NCBI RefSeq assembly: GCF_003864295.1
Contig: NZ_BDQK01000013.1
Location: forward strand, 558,001-622,000
Direction of reading: 5' to 3'
Source of the DNA: Aphanothece sacrum FPU1
GTDB lineage: Bacteria; Cyanobacteriota; Cyanobacteriia; Cyanobacteriales; Microcystaceae
Length of the DNA stretch: 64,000 nt
In this document: positions 1 through 8,056 of the stretch, one piece after another
Layout: every line of letters starts with the position of its first letter
Numbering within the stretch: position 1 is the first letter of the stretch
Program-made: the position numbers and the translations under genes
The notes under the pieces: generated by a model
Seen by the model: the letters and a program-made list of their open reading frames with translations, nothing else
Database searches by the model: none
What the model was told of the DNA's origin: nothing

Positions 1-77
1 CGTCTTTGCCTCCCTTCATTGAGCAAAGCCAAATAACGCTGAGAGATACGCCTTTGAATTTGAGCCTGAGTTTTCAT
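1..77 (-). CDS. Possible 5' end of a gene running off the window
   Basis: An ATG at position 77 on the minus strand opens a frame that stays open to the window edge, beginning MKTQAQIQRR. It lies just outside the IS-type end hairpin at 99-140. Only about 25 residues are visible and I do not recognise a family. It could be a chance open frame. Confidence 0.25.
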   Translation of the reverse strand, partial: MKTQAQIQRRISQRYLALLNEGRQR

Positions 78-98
78 CGCGGTCTTTATAAGAAGAGC

Positions 99-140
99 TT
101 GACATACTCCCGCCGTCAAGCTACGCTGTGACGGGGGATT
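99..140 (-). mobile_element. IS200/IS605-type terminal hairpin, left copy
   Basis: Read on the minus strand this is an imperfect stem (TCCCCCGTCA pairing with TGACGGCGGGA around a short loop) followed by GTATGTCAA. It resembles the 3' end hairpins of cyanobacterial IS200/IS605 elements, in which GGCGGGAGTGTCAA-like text closes the element. A related hairpin facing the other way lies at 8015-8056. No tnpA or tnpB gene accompanies it, so it is an orphan end. The family assignment rests on resemblance only. Confidence 0.5.
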
Positions 141-183
141 CTTGAATTCACATTTAAGATTTCCTGCTTCACAGATTCATAGA

Positions 184-1524
184 TCAAAGAGCAGTGTGCT
201 TGGTCATCTTAAGCCGCCTTGGGATTAAGATAGTATTGCGACGTTGAGGAGAAACGAGTCGATGATTCGTTAGCTCTAGCTGATAGTGAGAAACAACAGT
301 CGCCAGAGCCAGTTTTAGTTGATAAAGAGCGAGTTCTCCTCCAATACAACTTCGTATTCCCCCACCAAAGGGCAAAAATTCATAGGGAGAAAATCGACTA
401 TCGAGAAAACGTTCAGGGTTAAAGATTTTGGGGTCTGGATAAATATCTTCGCGCTGATGAATGAGGTAAGTTCCCACCGTGATTAACACTCCAGAATCAA
501 CCCGACGACCATTGATTTTAGTAGCTGCTTTCACCAGCCGAGGAATCATAAACATGGTAACGGGATACATCCGCAGAGTCTCATTACAGACTGCACTCAG
601 ATAGGGGAGGCGAATAATATCAAGCGGGTCGGCAGAATTTCCTAAGCTATTCAGTTCTGCCAACAATCTAGCTTTAATTTCAGCGTCACAATAAACCCGA
701 TACCAAGACCAGGCAATAGAAGCTGCGGTCGATTCGTTACCTGTAAACAAAAGCGACAATACCTGTCCCAATAATTCCTCGTCTGATAGAGCATTTCCCT
801 TTTCATCAGTTGCCGACATTAACAAAGTAAGAAGATCTTCCCATTTTAGATCAAGACGGGCGCGACGTTCCGCAATTTCTCTATAAATTAACTCTTTTAT
901 TTGCTGACGCTGCTGAAGAAACTTTCTCCAGGGACTTATCGAACCTAAATCCCGTTGTAAAAATCGAAAAAATAAGGGAATACCAGCAATATTGGCGGCA
1001 AATAAACTTACCATCTCAACCATGAGATATTTGATTTGTTGATAGCGCTCTTGGTGGTAGGAGCCAAACAAGAGCTTAATCATCACCTGCATGGATATAT
1101 CCTGAGCCACTTCCAAAACCGAAAAAGGCTGATGGGCTGGCACTATCTGCATTACATCGTTTACTAAGTTACAAATTAACTGACCATAGGCTTGAATGTG
1201 TTTCCCCTGAAGCATAGGGATCAACAGCTTTCGCATCTGTTGATGGCGTATGCCTTCGAGGGTGAAAAAAGAACTGTCGCCAAAGATCGCCTTCAGTTCG
1301 CTGTCAAATGATGTCGTACTCAAGTGTCCATTACGGTTTTCAATAATTTCCTGAGCCGCTTCCGGCGTATAAAATACCATTAGGGGACAACCAAAATCGA
1401 TTCCCTTTGCCCAAAAAGCATCCGGATCTGCTCGGTAAGCCCTTTCCCAATAGCCAACTGGATTAGCGATATATTCAATTCTCTGCATCCAGACTGGTGT
1501 CTTTAATGATTCAACCTCTTTCAT
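184..1524 (-). CDS. Cytochrome P450
   Basis: This is a complete P450 monooxygenase of 446 residues. It shows the I-helix oxygen-activation motif (FTGNEST), the ExxR motif of the K helix (NETLRMYP), the PERF-like segment (FNPERFLD) and the haem loop FGGGIRSCIGG with the ligating cysteine near residue 393. It has no N-terminal membrane anchor, so it should be soluble and needs a separate ferredoxin and reductase, neither of which is nearby. It is divergent from the oxygenase operon that starts at 1850, with a 120-bp repeat in the shared upstream region. The likely role is oxidative tailoring of the same metabolite. The substrate cannot be read from sequence. Confidence 0.93.
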   Translation of the reverse strand: MKEVESLKTPVWMQRIEYIANPVGYWERAYRADPDAFWAKGIDFGCPLMVFYTPEAAQEIIENRNGHLSTTSFDSELKAIFGDSSFFTLEGIRHQQMRKLLIPMLQGKHIQAYGQLICNLVNDVMQIVPAHQPFSVLEVAQDISMQVMIKLLFGSYHQERYQQIKYLMVEMVSLFAANIAGIPLFFRFLQRDLGSISPWRKFLQQRQQIKELIYREIAERRARLDLKWEDLLTLLMSATDEKGNALSDEELLGQVLSLLFTGNESTAASIAWSWYRVYCDAEIKARLLAELNSLGNSADPLDIIRLPYLSAVCNETLRMYPVTMFMIPRLVKAATKINGRRVDSGVLITVGTYLIHQREDIYPDPKIFNPERFLDSRFSPYEFLPFGGGIRSCIGGELALYQLKLALATVVSHYQLELTNHRLVSPQRRNTILIPRRLKMTKHTAL

Positions 1525-1634
1525 AAAGCAGTTTCCCTCAATAAATGGCTCCTTTACACTTTAGGACATCTTATATGGCACTACGCATTAAAGTTAGGAC
1601 GTTGGCATAAGCTGAAATCTTATTGTATTGTAAA

Positions 1635-1754
1635 TAGGGTTTGCTGAATAAGGACAAAAACCTGATACAATAAAGGTTATAGGGGTACTAAGTGGGAAAA
1701 AACATCACTATAAGTGTCAGCAAACCCTCAAAAATTCGTAGCCAACCCTTACAC
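1635..1754. repeat. 120-bp direct repeat, copy 1, with MITE-like inverted ends
   Basis: The segment contains a 93-bp unit (1636-1728) bounded by perfect 12-bp inverted ends, AGGGTTTGCTGA and TCAGCAAACCCT. It continues with 26 further shared bases. The second copy at 7353-7472 differs at two positions by eye. It encodes no protein and looks like a non-autonomous transposon or IS end. It occupies the divergent promoter region between the P450 and the oxygenase operon. Confidence 0.85.
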
Positions 1755-1767
1755 CTCGTCAGAAATC

Positions 1768-1843
1768 AAGTTGATTCAAAGGCTAAGCTGTGGCATGATT
1801 GAGGGGATAAATACGAAAATTAAGTTGATTTAAAGGCTAAGCT
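1768..1843 (+). repeat. Duplicated leader upstream of the first oxygenase
   Basis: A 22-base segment at 1768-1789 recurs at 1822-1843 with one mismatch (core AAAGGCTAAGCT). The second copy ends six bases before the ATG at 1850, so the duplicated block includes the ribosome-binding region. The region 1525-1849 holds no gene: only the 120-bp repeat and this duplication. Confidence 0.7.
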
Positions 1844-1849
1844 AAGGAC

Positions 1850-2932
1850 ATGGCACAACTCAAGGACTACACCCCGTGGCAAGTTCAAGAACTGCTCGAT
1901 TCTCAATACTGGAATTACCACCTCACTCCAGAGGAAGTGGGAGAAATTGAAACAGCCATTCACAACTTGAAAGTCTCTGGCCCCCAAGCCGTATCCTTTA
2001 ATCAACTGAAAAAGACACTGGCGGCTGTTTCAGAAGAACTGGAGAATGGGACAGGAACCGTGCTTTTGAAAGGGTTTCCCTTTCAAAAGCATTGGGAGGA
2101 GGAACTCGCTGATATTTACCTTATCCTATGCCGGCAAATGGGTATTCCGATTCGACAATCGGGTTCCGACTGGGATTCTCCCTCCAGAGAAAAATCTCAG
2201 TTTGTCACCTATATCAGGGCAGAGGCAGATTCTTCTAAGAATGGCCAACAGTCTAATGATGCCTACAAACTCCATACGGATCGATATGATCTGTTGAGCT
2301 TACTTTGTCTTAGACAGGCACGAGTGGGTGGAGAAAATCGGTTAGCCAGTGCGGTCACCATCTATAACGAAATGCTTCAATCTCATCCTGAACTTGCTGA
2401 GGGTTTGTTTCAAGGAATGCCCTGGCTTTATGAGGGAGAAGGGGGGTGGATCAGCTACCCGACATGGCAAATTCACAAGGGGAAGTTTACCACCCAGGTG
2501 TCTAGTACCTATCCACGTTTGAGTCAGTTTGTCGAAGGAGCACCCCGACTTACTGAGAGTCATCAGGAAGGATTAAATTTATTACAGGTTATTGGTGATC
2601 GAGTCGGGATACAGCTAAAGTTAGAGCCAGGGGATTGGCTCATGGTCAATAATCATGTGGTTTACCATGCCCGTGCTTCTTGGGAAATCGAGTCGGGAGA
2701 CTACGATCGCTTGCTGCTGCGAGTCTGTTTCTCCCCACATAATAGTCGAGAATTACCAGACACTGAGGCATTTAGACGCATTTGGGGAGCGGTAAAAGCG
2801 GGTCAGCCTAGGGGTGGTTTTTTACCCAATCATAAGCTGTCTCCAGATCAGGCGATTAATGAACCTTTGTCTCTAACTGAATCTTACTGGTTAGACAAAT
2901 ATCTTAAAGTTAGATGGCTAGGAATGAATTAA
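1850..2932 (+). CDS. Fe(II)/2-oxoglutarate-dependent oxygenase, TauD/clavaminate-synthase-like (paralogue 1)
   Basis: A 360-residue TauD/TfdA-fold oxygenase. The 2-His-1-carboxylate iron triad is visible: H142-x-D144 (LHTDRYD) and the distal histidine near residue 273 (VVYHAR). An arginine near 291 (DRLLLR) would bind 2-oxoglutarate, and GGENRLASA is the usual strand after the triad. Enzymes of this fold hydroxylate, desaturate or halogenate small molecules; the aspartate in HxD argues against a halogenase. The next gene is a close paralogue, so the pair may act at two positions or in sequence. The ATG start gives an N-terminus that aligns with the paralogue. Confidence 0.88.
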   Translation: MAQLKDYTPWQVQELLDSQYWNYHLTPEEVGEIETAIHNLKVSGPQAVSFNQLKKTLAAVSEELENGTGTVLLKGFPFQKHWEEELADIYLILCRQMGIPIRQSGSDWDSPSREKSQFVTYIRAEADSSKNGQQSNDAYKLHTDRYDLLSLLCLRQARVGGENRLASAVTIYNEMLQSHPELAEGLFQGMPWLYEGEGGWISYPTWQIHKGKFTTQVSSTYPRLSQFVEGAPRLTESHQEGLNLLQVIGDRVGIQLKLEPGDWLMVNNHVVYHARASWEIESGDYDRLLLRVCFSPHNSRELPDTEAFRRIWGAVKAGQPRGGFLPNHKLSPDQAINEPLSLTESYWLDKYLKVRWLGMN

Positions 2933-2998
2933 ACAAAATCAAGGAGTATTACCAACATCGTGTCTAAAGGCATTTCAAGTAAATCTAGGGAAGATATT

Positions 2999-4093
2999 AT
3001 GGATTTAGTCAGTCTTTCAGCAGCCTGGAAAGGGAATGAATTACTGAATTCTCCATACTGGAATTATCGATTAACCTCGACGGAAATTGCCGAGATTGAA
3101 GCCGCTATTCATGCTCTCAAAGTCTCTCATGATCAACCTATTCAGTTCAATCAGCTTAGCAAGACTCTAGCAGGTGTTTCTGAAGAGCTAGAAAATGGGA
3201 AGGGAGCCGTTCTCTTAAAGGGCTTTCCTGTCAATCAATACTCAGAAGAGGAAATCGCAGAGGTTTACCTGGCACTATGTAGACAGATGGGACTGCCAGT
3301 GAGAGAATCTAATTCAGACTTTGACTCTCCCATCAGAAAGAATACACAATTCATTACTTATATTCGGGCTGAGGCAGCAGATTCATCGGCAGAGGGAAAA
3401 CAGTCAAATGATGCGTTTAAGTTTCACTGCGATCGCTGTGATGTCAATAGCTTACTCTGTATTAGACAGTCCAGAACGGGTGGGGAGAATCGCTTAGCAA
3501 GTGCGATCACTATCTATAATGAAATGCGTTACTCCTATCCTGATATTGCCCAAGAGTTGTTTAAAGAAATCCCCTTCTTTTTTGAAGGGGAAAAGAACTG
3601 GACTAATTATCCACTTTGGTGCATTCACAAAGGGAAATTTACAACCCAGTATTCCAGTGCCTATGTGAAGTTGAGTCAACTGGTTCTAGGCGCGCCTAGA
3701 CTCACAGAAAAGCAGAAGCAGGGGTTAACGCTTTTAGAGGAAATTGGTCTCAAGGTAGGAATAACGCTCAGGGTAGAACCGGGGGACTGGTTGCTTACCA
3801 ATAATCATGTGATTTATCACGCCCGCACCTCCTGGCCTATTGAGTCAGGGAAATATGATCGGTTACTTCTACGGGCTTGGTACACTCCGTTTAATAGTCG
3901 TGAGTTGCCGGACAAGCCATCGTTCAGAACAATGTGGGGAAACGTGAAAGCAGGTTGCCCCAGGGGTGGATTTTTACCGAATCATCCAACTCCCCCAGAC
4001 CAACCGATTACCGAACCGTTATCGGAAACCGATGCCTACTGGCTTGCTCAGTACATGAAAGGAAGATGGAGAGGAGCCGATCAGATCAAATGA
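2999..4093 (+). CDS. Fe(II)/2-oxoglutarate-dependent oxygenase, TauD/clavaminate-synthase-like (paralogue 2)
   Basis: Paralogue of the preceding gene along its whole length. It has the iron triad H143-x-D145 (FHCDRCD) and the distal H near 274 (VIYHAR), plus R near 292. I chose the ATG at 2999 because it makes the N-terminus line up residue for residue with the first paralogue up to the shared SPYWNY / SQYWNY stretch. A GTG at 2960 behind AAGGAG is an in-frame alternative and would add 13 residues. Its stop overlaps the start of the next gene (ATGA), which implies translational coupling. The tandem pair looks like duplication followed by divergence within one pathway. Confidence 0.87.
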   Translation: MDLVSLSAAWKGNELLNSPYWNYRLTSTEIAEIEAAIHALKVSHDQPIQFNQLSKTLAGVSEELENGKGAVLLKGFPVNQYSEEEIAEVYLALCRQMGLPVRESNSDFDSPIRKNTQFITYIRAEAADSSAEGKQSNDAFKFHCDRCDVNSLLCIRQSRTGGENRLASAITIYNEMRYSYPDIAQELFKEIPFFFEGEKNWTNYPLWCIHKGKFTTQYSSAYVKLSQLVLGAPRLTEKQKQGLTLLEEIGLKVGITLRVEPGDWLLTNNHVIYHARTSWPIESGKYDRLLLRAWYTPFNSRELPDKPSFRTMWGNVKAGCPRGGFLPNHPTPPDQPITEPLSETDAYWLAQYMKGRWRGADQIK

Positions 4094-4875
4094 TATATCA
4101 GCAGAGAAATTTCAGAATTGATAATATCCAAACATCTTCCCACCATCATTGTTATGGCATGGGGGTTGGGGTGATTATTCTAGATGAGCAATATCCGGGA
4201 TTTCCTGGCGATACTCGCAATGCCAGTGCTTATCCGTTTCCCATTCAGTACGAAATTGCTGAAGGTTTAGACGGAAAAGAATTACTGTTTGAAGCGGATA
4301 AGTCTCCCTATCTGGGAACCATTCAAAAGGCGGCTAAAAAATTAGAGAAGATCGGATGTCGGGCTATCGCCGGAGAATGTGGATATTTTGCCTATTTTCA
4401 AAGAGAAATTGCTGATTGTGTCAGAATCCCAGTTTTCATGTCCAGCTTGCTGCAAGTACCCCTGGCACAACAGTTAATCGGGAATAACCAAGTCGTTGGC
4501 ATTCTTGTTTTCTCCAAAGATGCTTTAACAACTGTTCACCTGGAAGCCGTTGGCATTCGGTCTGACAGTAATTATGTGATTGAGGGCATGATGGAGTCAG
4601 GTCGCTGTCCTGAAATCACGAACCTCTACATGGCATCTGATCCCCTATCACGAGGGGCTAACTATGACAAAATTGAACAAGAATTGACAGAATTTGCCGT
4701 TGACTTTTATCAACGCCATCCGCAAATGGGAGCCTTACTTCTAGAATGCTCTGGAACCCAGCCTTTTGCCCGAGCAATTCAGGAGGCAATTCAGCTTCCG
4801 ATTTTTACTTGGGGAACACTATTAGATTACGCTTATTCCATTGCTGTACACCGAGATTATTACGGATATATTTGA
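4090..4875 (+). CDS. Aspartate/glutamate/hydantoin racemase-superfamily protein
   Basis: A 261-residue protein with the two-cysteine layout of the Asp/Glu racemase superfamily: AGECGYF (C97) and LLECSGTQPFA (C220). That superfamily includes amino-acid and hydantoin racemases, maleate isomerase and arylmalonate decarboxylase. Having both cysteines fits two-base racemisation or isomerisation rather than the one-cysteine decarboxylases. The start at 4090 overlaps the upstream stop by four bases; a longer frame opening at 3934 lies inside the oxygenase and is unlikely. Within the operon it could set stereochemistry of an amino-acid-like substrate. The exact substrate is unknown. Confidence 0.8.
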   Translation: MIYQQRNFRIDNIQTSSHHHCYGMGVGVIILDEQYPGFPGDTRNASAYPFPIQYEIAEGLDGKELLFEADKSPYLGTIQKAAKKLEKIGCRAIAGECGYFAYFQREIADCVRIPVFMSSLLQVPLAQQLIGNNQVVGILVFSKDALTTVHLEAVGIRSDSNYVIEGMMESGRCPEITNLYMASDPLSRGANYDKIEQELTEFAVDFYQRHPQMGALLLECSGTQPFARAIQEAIQLPIFTWGTLLDYAYSIAVHRDYYGYI

Positions 4876-4982
4876 TTTTGACTGAGTTTCCCATCAATTT
4901 AAGACATTGATGCATCCAATTGACAAACTGCTGTCAAGAAACTCCAAGCGGGCTTATCCTAACACCCTAACACCCTATTTCC

Positions 4983-6008
4983 ATGAAAGCTCAACTAGAA
5001 TATTCCCCTCCGTCACTGGGACAAAAGACACCCCTTATACCATTTATTGCCCTGTTAATAGCACTCTTGGCGATCGGGTTCGCACCAATTCTGGTCAGGT
5101 TTAGCATTGCTGAAATCGGTGCTAATGCCACGATCTTTAACCGTTTTTGGATAGCTGGCTTAATATTTGGGATTTGGAACGGAGTTCAAACCTTTGGCTC
5201 AAAACAAGCATCTGACGAGACACAAAATTCATCTAGCGAAACAACATCTAAGGCGCAACAACCTTATACCCTGAAAACAGTGGTCATGTTGTTATTAGTC
5301 GGCATTTTATTGGCCTTGATTCAACTTCTGTGGGCTTATTCCTTAACCCAAACCACTGTAGCTAGTTCTGTCACTATCTTGCATGGACTGCGTCCTCTCT
5401 TAACGACTCTGGGAGGATGGCTTTTATTCAAGAATCGTTATGACAGCAGATTTTTAATTGGTATGACAATAGCCATTTTGGGAGCTATTCTCCTAGGATT
5501 TAATGACTTATCCGACTCTATCGATAAATTCCAGGGTGATTTGTTGTCTGTACTCTCTGCGATTTGCTCTACTTTAGAGCTATTAATCATGGAGCGTCTA
5601 GTTGTCAATTTCAAAACCCAGACTCTGATGCTTTGGTGCTGTATTATTGGTTCCCTGGGAATGCTCGCCGTCTTATTGTTTACCAGTCTATTCACAACAA
5701 GCGTCCATTTTTTTCCTATATCTTGGCAGGAATGGGGAGTTGTTATTTCTTTAGCCTTCTTTTCTCAAGTGATTGGTCATGGACTGATCACCTATTCTCT
5801 CAATTATTTATCATCGGGGGTTGTCGCTGTTTCTATGCTCCTTGATCCAGTGATTAGCGCTCTTTTTGCTTGGATAATTTTGAGCGAACAGGTTTCCATT
5901 TTTAACGGATTATTTTGTTGTATAGTTCTGTTGGGTCTATACGTGTCTTTGTCGAGCAAATATGCCGTCAAAGCCGATGTTGCTTTATCTGAGCCGCTTC
6001 TTAGTTAA
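4983..6008 (+). CDS. EamA/DMT-family transporter
   Basis: A 341-residue membrane protein with about ten hydrophobic segments arranged as two EamA (drug/metabolite transporter) repeats. The first repeat ends around LLFKNRYDSRFLIGMTIAILGAI and the second near the C-terminus (SGVVAVSMLLDPVISALFAWIIL). The cytoplasmic loop after the second segment is unusually long and polar (SKQASDETQNSSSETTS). This family exports amino acids and small metabolites, so here it is probably the exporter of the operon's product. It lies 107 bases after the racemase gene on the same strand. Confidence 0.85.
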   Translation: MKAQLEYSPPSLGQKTPLIPFIALLIALLAIGFAPILVRFSIAEIGANATIFNRFWIAGLIFGIWNGVQTFGSKQASDETQNSSSETTSKAQQPYTLKTVVMLLLVGILLALIQLLWAYSLTQTTVASSVTILHGLRPLLTTLGGWLLFKNRYDSRFLIGMTIAILGAILLGFNDLSDSIDKFQGDLLSVLSAICSTLELLIMERLVVNFKTQTLMLWCCIIGSLGMLAVLLFTSLFTTSVHFFPISWQEWGVVISLAFFSQVIGHGLITYSLNYLSSGVVAVSMLLDPVISALFAWIILSEQVSIFNGLFCCIVLLGLYVSLSSKYAVKADVALSEPLLS

Positions 6009-6044
6009 GAAGCAGTTCATCTCAGGCAAGGAACCAAAAACGGG

Positions 6045-6072
6045 TTAAGGACTAAGGATTAAGGATTAAGGA
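6045..6072 (+). promoter_or_regulatory. Four tandem Shine-Dalgarno-like heptamers upstream of the methyltransferase
   Basis: The leader contains TTAAGGA, CTAAGGA, TTAAGGA, TTAAGGA in direct succession. The last runs into GAGAAAC and sits 12 bases before the ATG at 6084. Each unit holds an AAGGA ribosome-binding core. Slippage within this array would change how many candidate sites are present. Confidence 0.6.
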
Positions 6073-6083
6073 GAAACTGACAA

Positions 6084-7226
6084 ATGGTGAAGGACTTTGA
6101 ACAGCTGGATGCTTCCAAAATTAATATTCCGAATGAAAAAACGAATGGACAAGCTAATGAAAATTTAAGGATGCTACAGTTGCTCAATTGCAACAAAGAC
6201 ACACTAAAAATGGATGATTTAGTACAGATTTTGTACGGACACTCTGCCTTCCAAAATCTGTACGCAGGCTGTGAACTGGGTCTGTTTGAGTTACTCTGGA
6301 AACACCCTGAGCTTTCCCAAGCGGAAATTAGTCAGCACTTAAACCTTGCGGACTATCCAAGCAAGGCTCTCTTACTGGGACTAACAGCCCTGAAACTGAT
6401 TCAGAAGGTTGGCGATAAATATCGTAACAGCTTAGTGATTCATATGCTGTTTCTTGAAAATACTTGGAAAGAGTTCTATGATGTTGTTCTCTTTGAAGCC
6501 AAGATTGTCTATCGTGGCTCTATTGATTATGTAGAATCCCTACGACAAAATACAAATGTGGGCTTGCGACAGTTTCAGGGGCAGGGGCCTGATTTGTACA
6601 ATCGATTGCATGAAGATCCCGGCTTGGATAAGGTGTTTTATAACTTCATGGGATCTTGGTCGAAATTAGTCAATCCCCTTTGGTTAGAGAAGATTGACTT
6701 CTCCAAGTTTCACACGGTTGTGGATGTTGGGGGTGGCGATGCTACAAACTCTATTGCTTTAGCCAAAGCCTTTCCCAACGTCAAGATTACTCTCATGGAT
6801 ATTCCTGACAGTTGTAAGATTGCTCAGCACCATATCGATCAAAATCAGTTAACCGAGCAAATTCAGGTCATGGGGACAGACATATTTGTTGATGAGTTTC
6901 CCAAGAACCAAGACTGCTTCCTCTTTATTCATGTGCTAGTTATCTGGTCTTTAGAAAAAAATACGACCTTGCTCCGTCGAGCATATGAGGCTCTCAATCA
7001 GGGGGGTTCCCTCGTCATCTTTAATATGATGACATCTGATGAAGAAGATGGGCCGTTGATGGCAGCCCTTGATTCATCCTACTTTGTCTCGATTCCCCAC
7101 GAGGGGGGCATGATTTACTCTTGGAGCGATCATGAGCAATGCCTCAGAGATGCGGGATTCAGCCAAATACGTCGAATCTATTGTGACTTTTGGGCCCCAA
7201 GTGGTATTATCATCGCTACTAAATAG
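6084..7226 (+). CDS. SAM-dependent O-methyltransferase (COMT-like, family 2)
   Basis: A 380-residue methyltransferase with the two-part layout of the caffeate O-methyltransferase family: an N-terminal winged-helix dimerisation region (about residues 50-150, YAGCELGLFELL onward) and a Rossmann SAM-binding domain. Motif I is VVDVGGGDATNS at about residue 213, followed by TLMDIPD and the HVLVIWS segment that replaces the usual H-x-x-H/W-x-D region. The first 40 residues are polar and probably disordered. It closes the plus-strand operon and should methylate a hydroxyl, perhaps one made by the oxygenases or the P450. Confidence 0.85.
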   Translation: MVKDFEQLDASKINIPNEKTNGQANENLRMLQLLNCNKDTLKMDDLVQILYGHSAFQNLYAGCELGLFELLWKHPELSQAEISQHLNLADYPSKALLLGLTALKLIQKVGDKYRNSLVIHMLFLENTWKEFYDVVLFEAKIVYRGSIDYVESLRQNTNVGLRQFQGQGPDLYNRLHEDPGLDKVFYNFMGSWSKLVNPLWLEKIDFSKFHTVVDVGGGDATNSIALAKAFPNVKITLMDIPDSCKIAQHHIDQNQLTEQIQVMGTDIFVDEFPKNQDCFLFIHVLVIWSLEKNTTLLRRAYEALNQGGSLVIFNMMTSDEEDGPLMAALDSSYFVSIPHEGGMIYSWSDHEQCLRDAGFSQIRRIYCDFWAPSGIIIATK

Positions 7227-7245
7227 GCTGGGACTATTTACTAGG

Positions 7246-7351
7246 ATAGGAGTTACGCACTGTAACGGAATATCAGGGTTTGAGATTACTTCACTATCGC
7301 TTGCAATGACGCAAAATCCTTGTTTTCGCTTGGCGAGTGCGTAACTCCTAT
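7246..7351. mobile_element. 106-bp MITE with perfect 16-bp inverted ends
   Basis: The ends ATAGGAGTTACGCACT (7246-7261) and AGTGCGTAACTCCTAT (7336-7351) are exact inverted complements around a non-coding core. It starts 20 bases after the methyltransferase stop and abuts copy 2 of the 120-bp repeat. No transposase is encoded, so it would be mobilised in trans. Confidence 0.8.
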
Positions 7352-7352
7352 T

Positions 7353-7472
7353 TAGGGTTTGCTCAATAAGAACAAAAACCTGATACAATAAAGGTTATAG
7401 GGGTACTAAGTGGGAAAAAACATCACTATAAGTGTCAGCAAACCCTCAAAAATTCGTAGCCAACCCTTACAC
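7353..7472. repeat. 120-bp direct repeat, copy 2
   Basis: Same sequence and orientation as 1635-1754. One of the two differences lies in the left inverted end (GCTCA instead of GCTGA). With copy 1 it brackets exactly the five-gene plus-strand operon, leaving the P450 and the ABC transporter outside. Confidence 0.85.
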
Positions 7473-7489
7473 TTCTTTGCCTAAGACAG

Positions 7490-8042
7490 ATGTATCGCAA
7501 ATCTCAAGAGCCTCCCATCACCCCAGAAAATTTTGAATTGCCCTTTGAGGGAAAATTGTCCCCAGATAATCGTTGGGTAATTATAGCAGACTTGATACCT
7601 TAGTCTGAGTTTGAAGAAGAATATGCTAAACTTTTCGACACAGAAAAAGGCGCGCGACTCTAAACCGTTCCGTCTGGCATTAGCTACATTAATTATCAAA
7701 GAGAAGTTGGGAACAAGTGATAGAGAAACAGTAGAACAAATCAAAGAGAATCCTTTAGAAGAATTAATCAAGGCGGGACCCTCCCTCAATAACTTGAGCA
7801 AAAGACAGCAAAATCTACTATTAGTTGTCAAAAAAGTTTATGAACAACAGCAAGAAATGTGGGAAAAGAATACCCAGAGTGTCCCCCAAAGAATTATCAG
7901 TTTAACTCAACCACATATTCGCCCAATCGTCAGAGGTAAAGCCGGAAAGCCCACAGAATTTGGAGCAAAGCTCTCGGTAAGTTGTGTTGATAACTATCTT
8001 AATGCAAAAAGAGGACTCCCGTTAGACCGCCCAAGCGGTTAA
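7490..8042 (+). pseudogene. Degenerate IS5/DUF772-type transposase remnant
   Basis: The frame from ATG 7490 (MYRKSQEPPI) reads as a transposase N-terminus but meets a TAG where the sequence context favours tryptophan (LIP*SEFEEEYA). It then shifts frame near 7660 (GARDSKPFRL). Reading resumes in the frame of 7611-8042. There the text jumps from EQIKENP straight to a late segment (QNLLLVVKKVYEQQQ, RPIVRGKAGKPTEFGAKLS) typical of the DDE region of IS5-like transposases, so a middle section is deleted. The C-terminus is cut by the adjoining IS200/IS605-type end. It is inactive. Confidence 0.8.
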
Positions 8043-8056
8043 CGGCGGGAGTGTCA
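8015..8056 (+). mobile_element. IS200/IS605-type terminal hairpin, right copy
   Basis: An imperfect stem-loop: ACTCCCGTTAGACCGC, loop, then GCGGTTAACGGCGGGAGT, followed by GTCAA. It faces outward relative to the related hairpin at 99-140. The TGA stop of the ABC transporter on the opposite strand (8054-8056) is supplied by this end, so the element joined the gene at its extreme 3' end. Confidence 0.6.

Noticed and set aside
4907..5104. 65-codon frame between the racemase and EamA genes
   Set aside because: It overlaps the well-supported EamA start and has no recognisable content.
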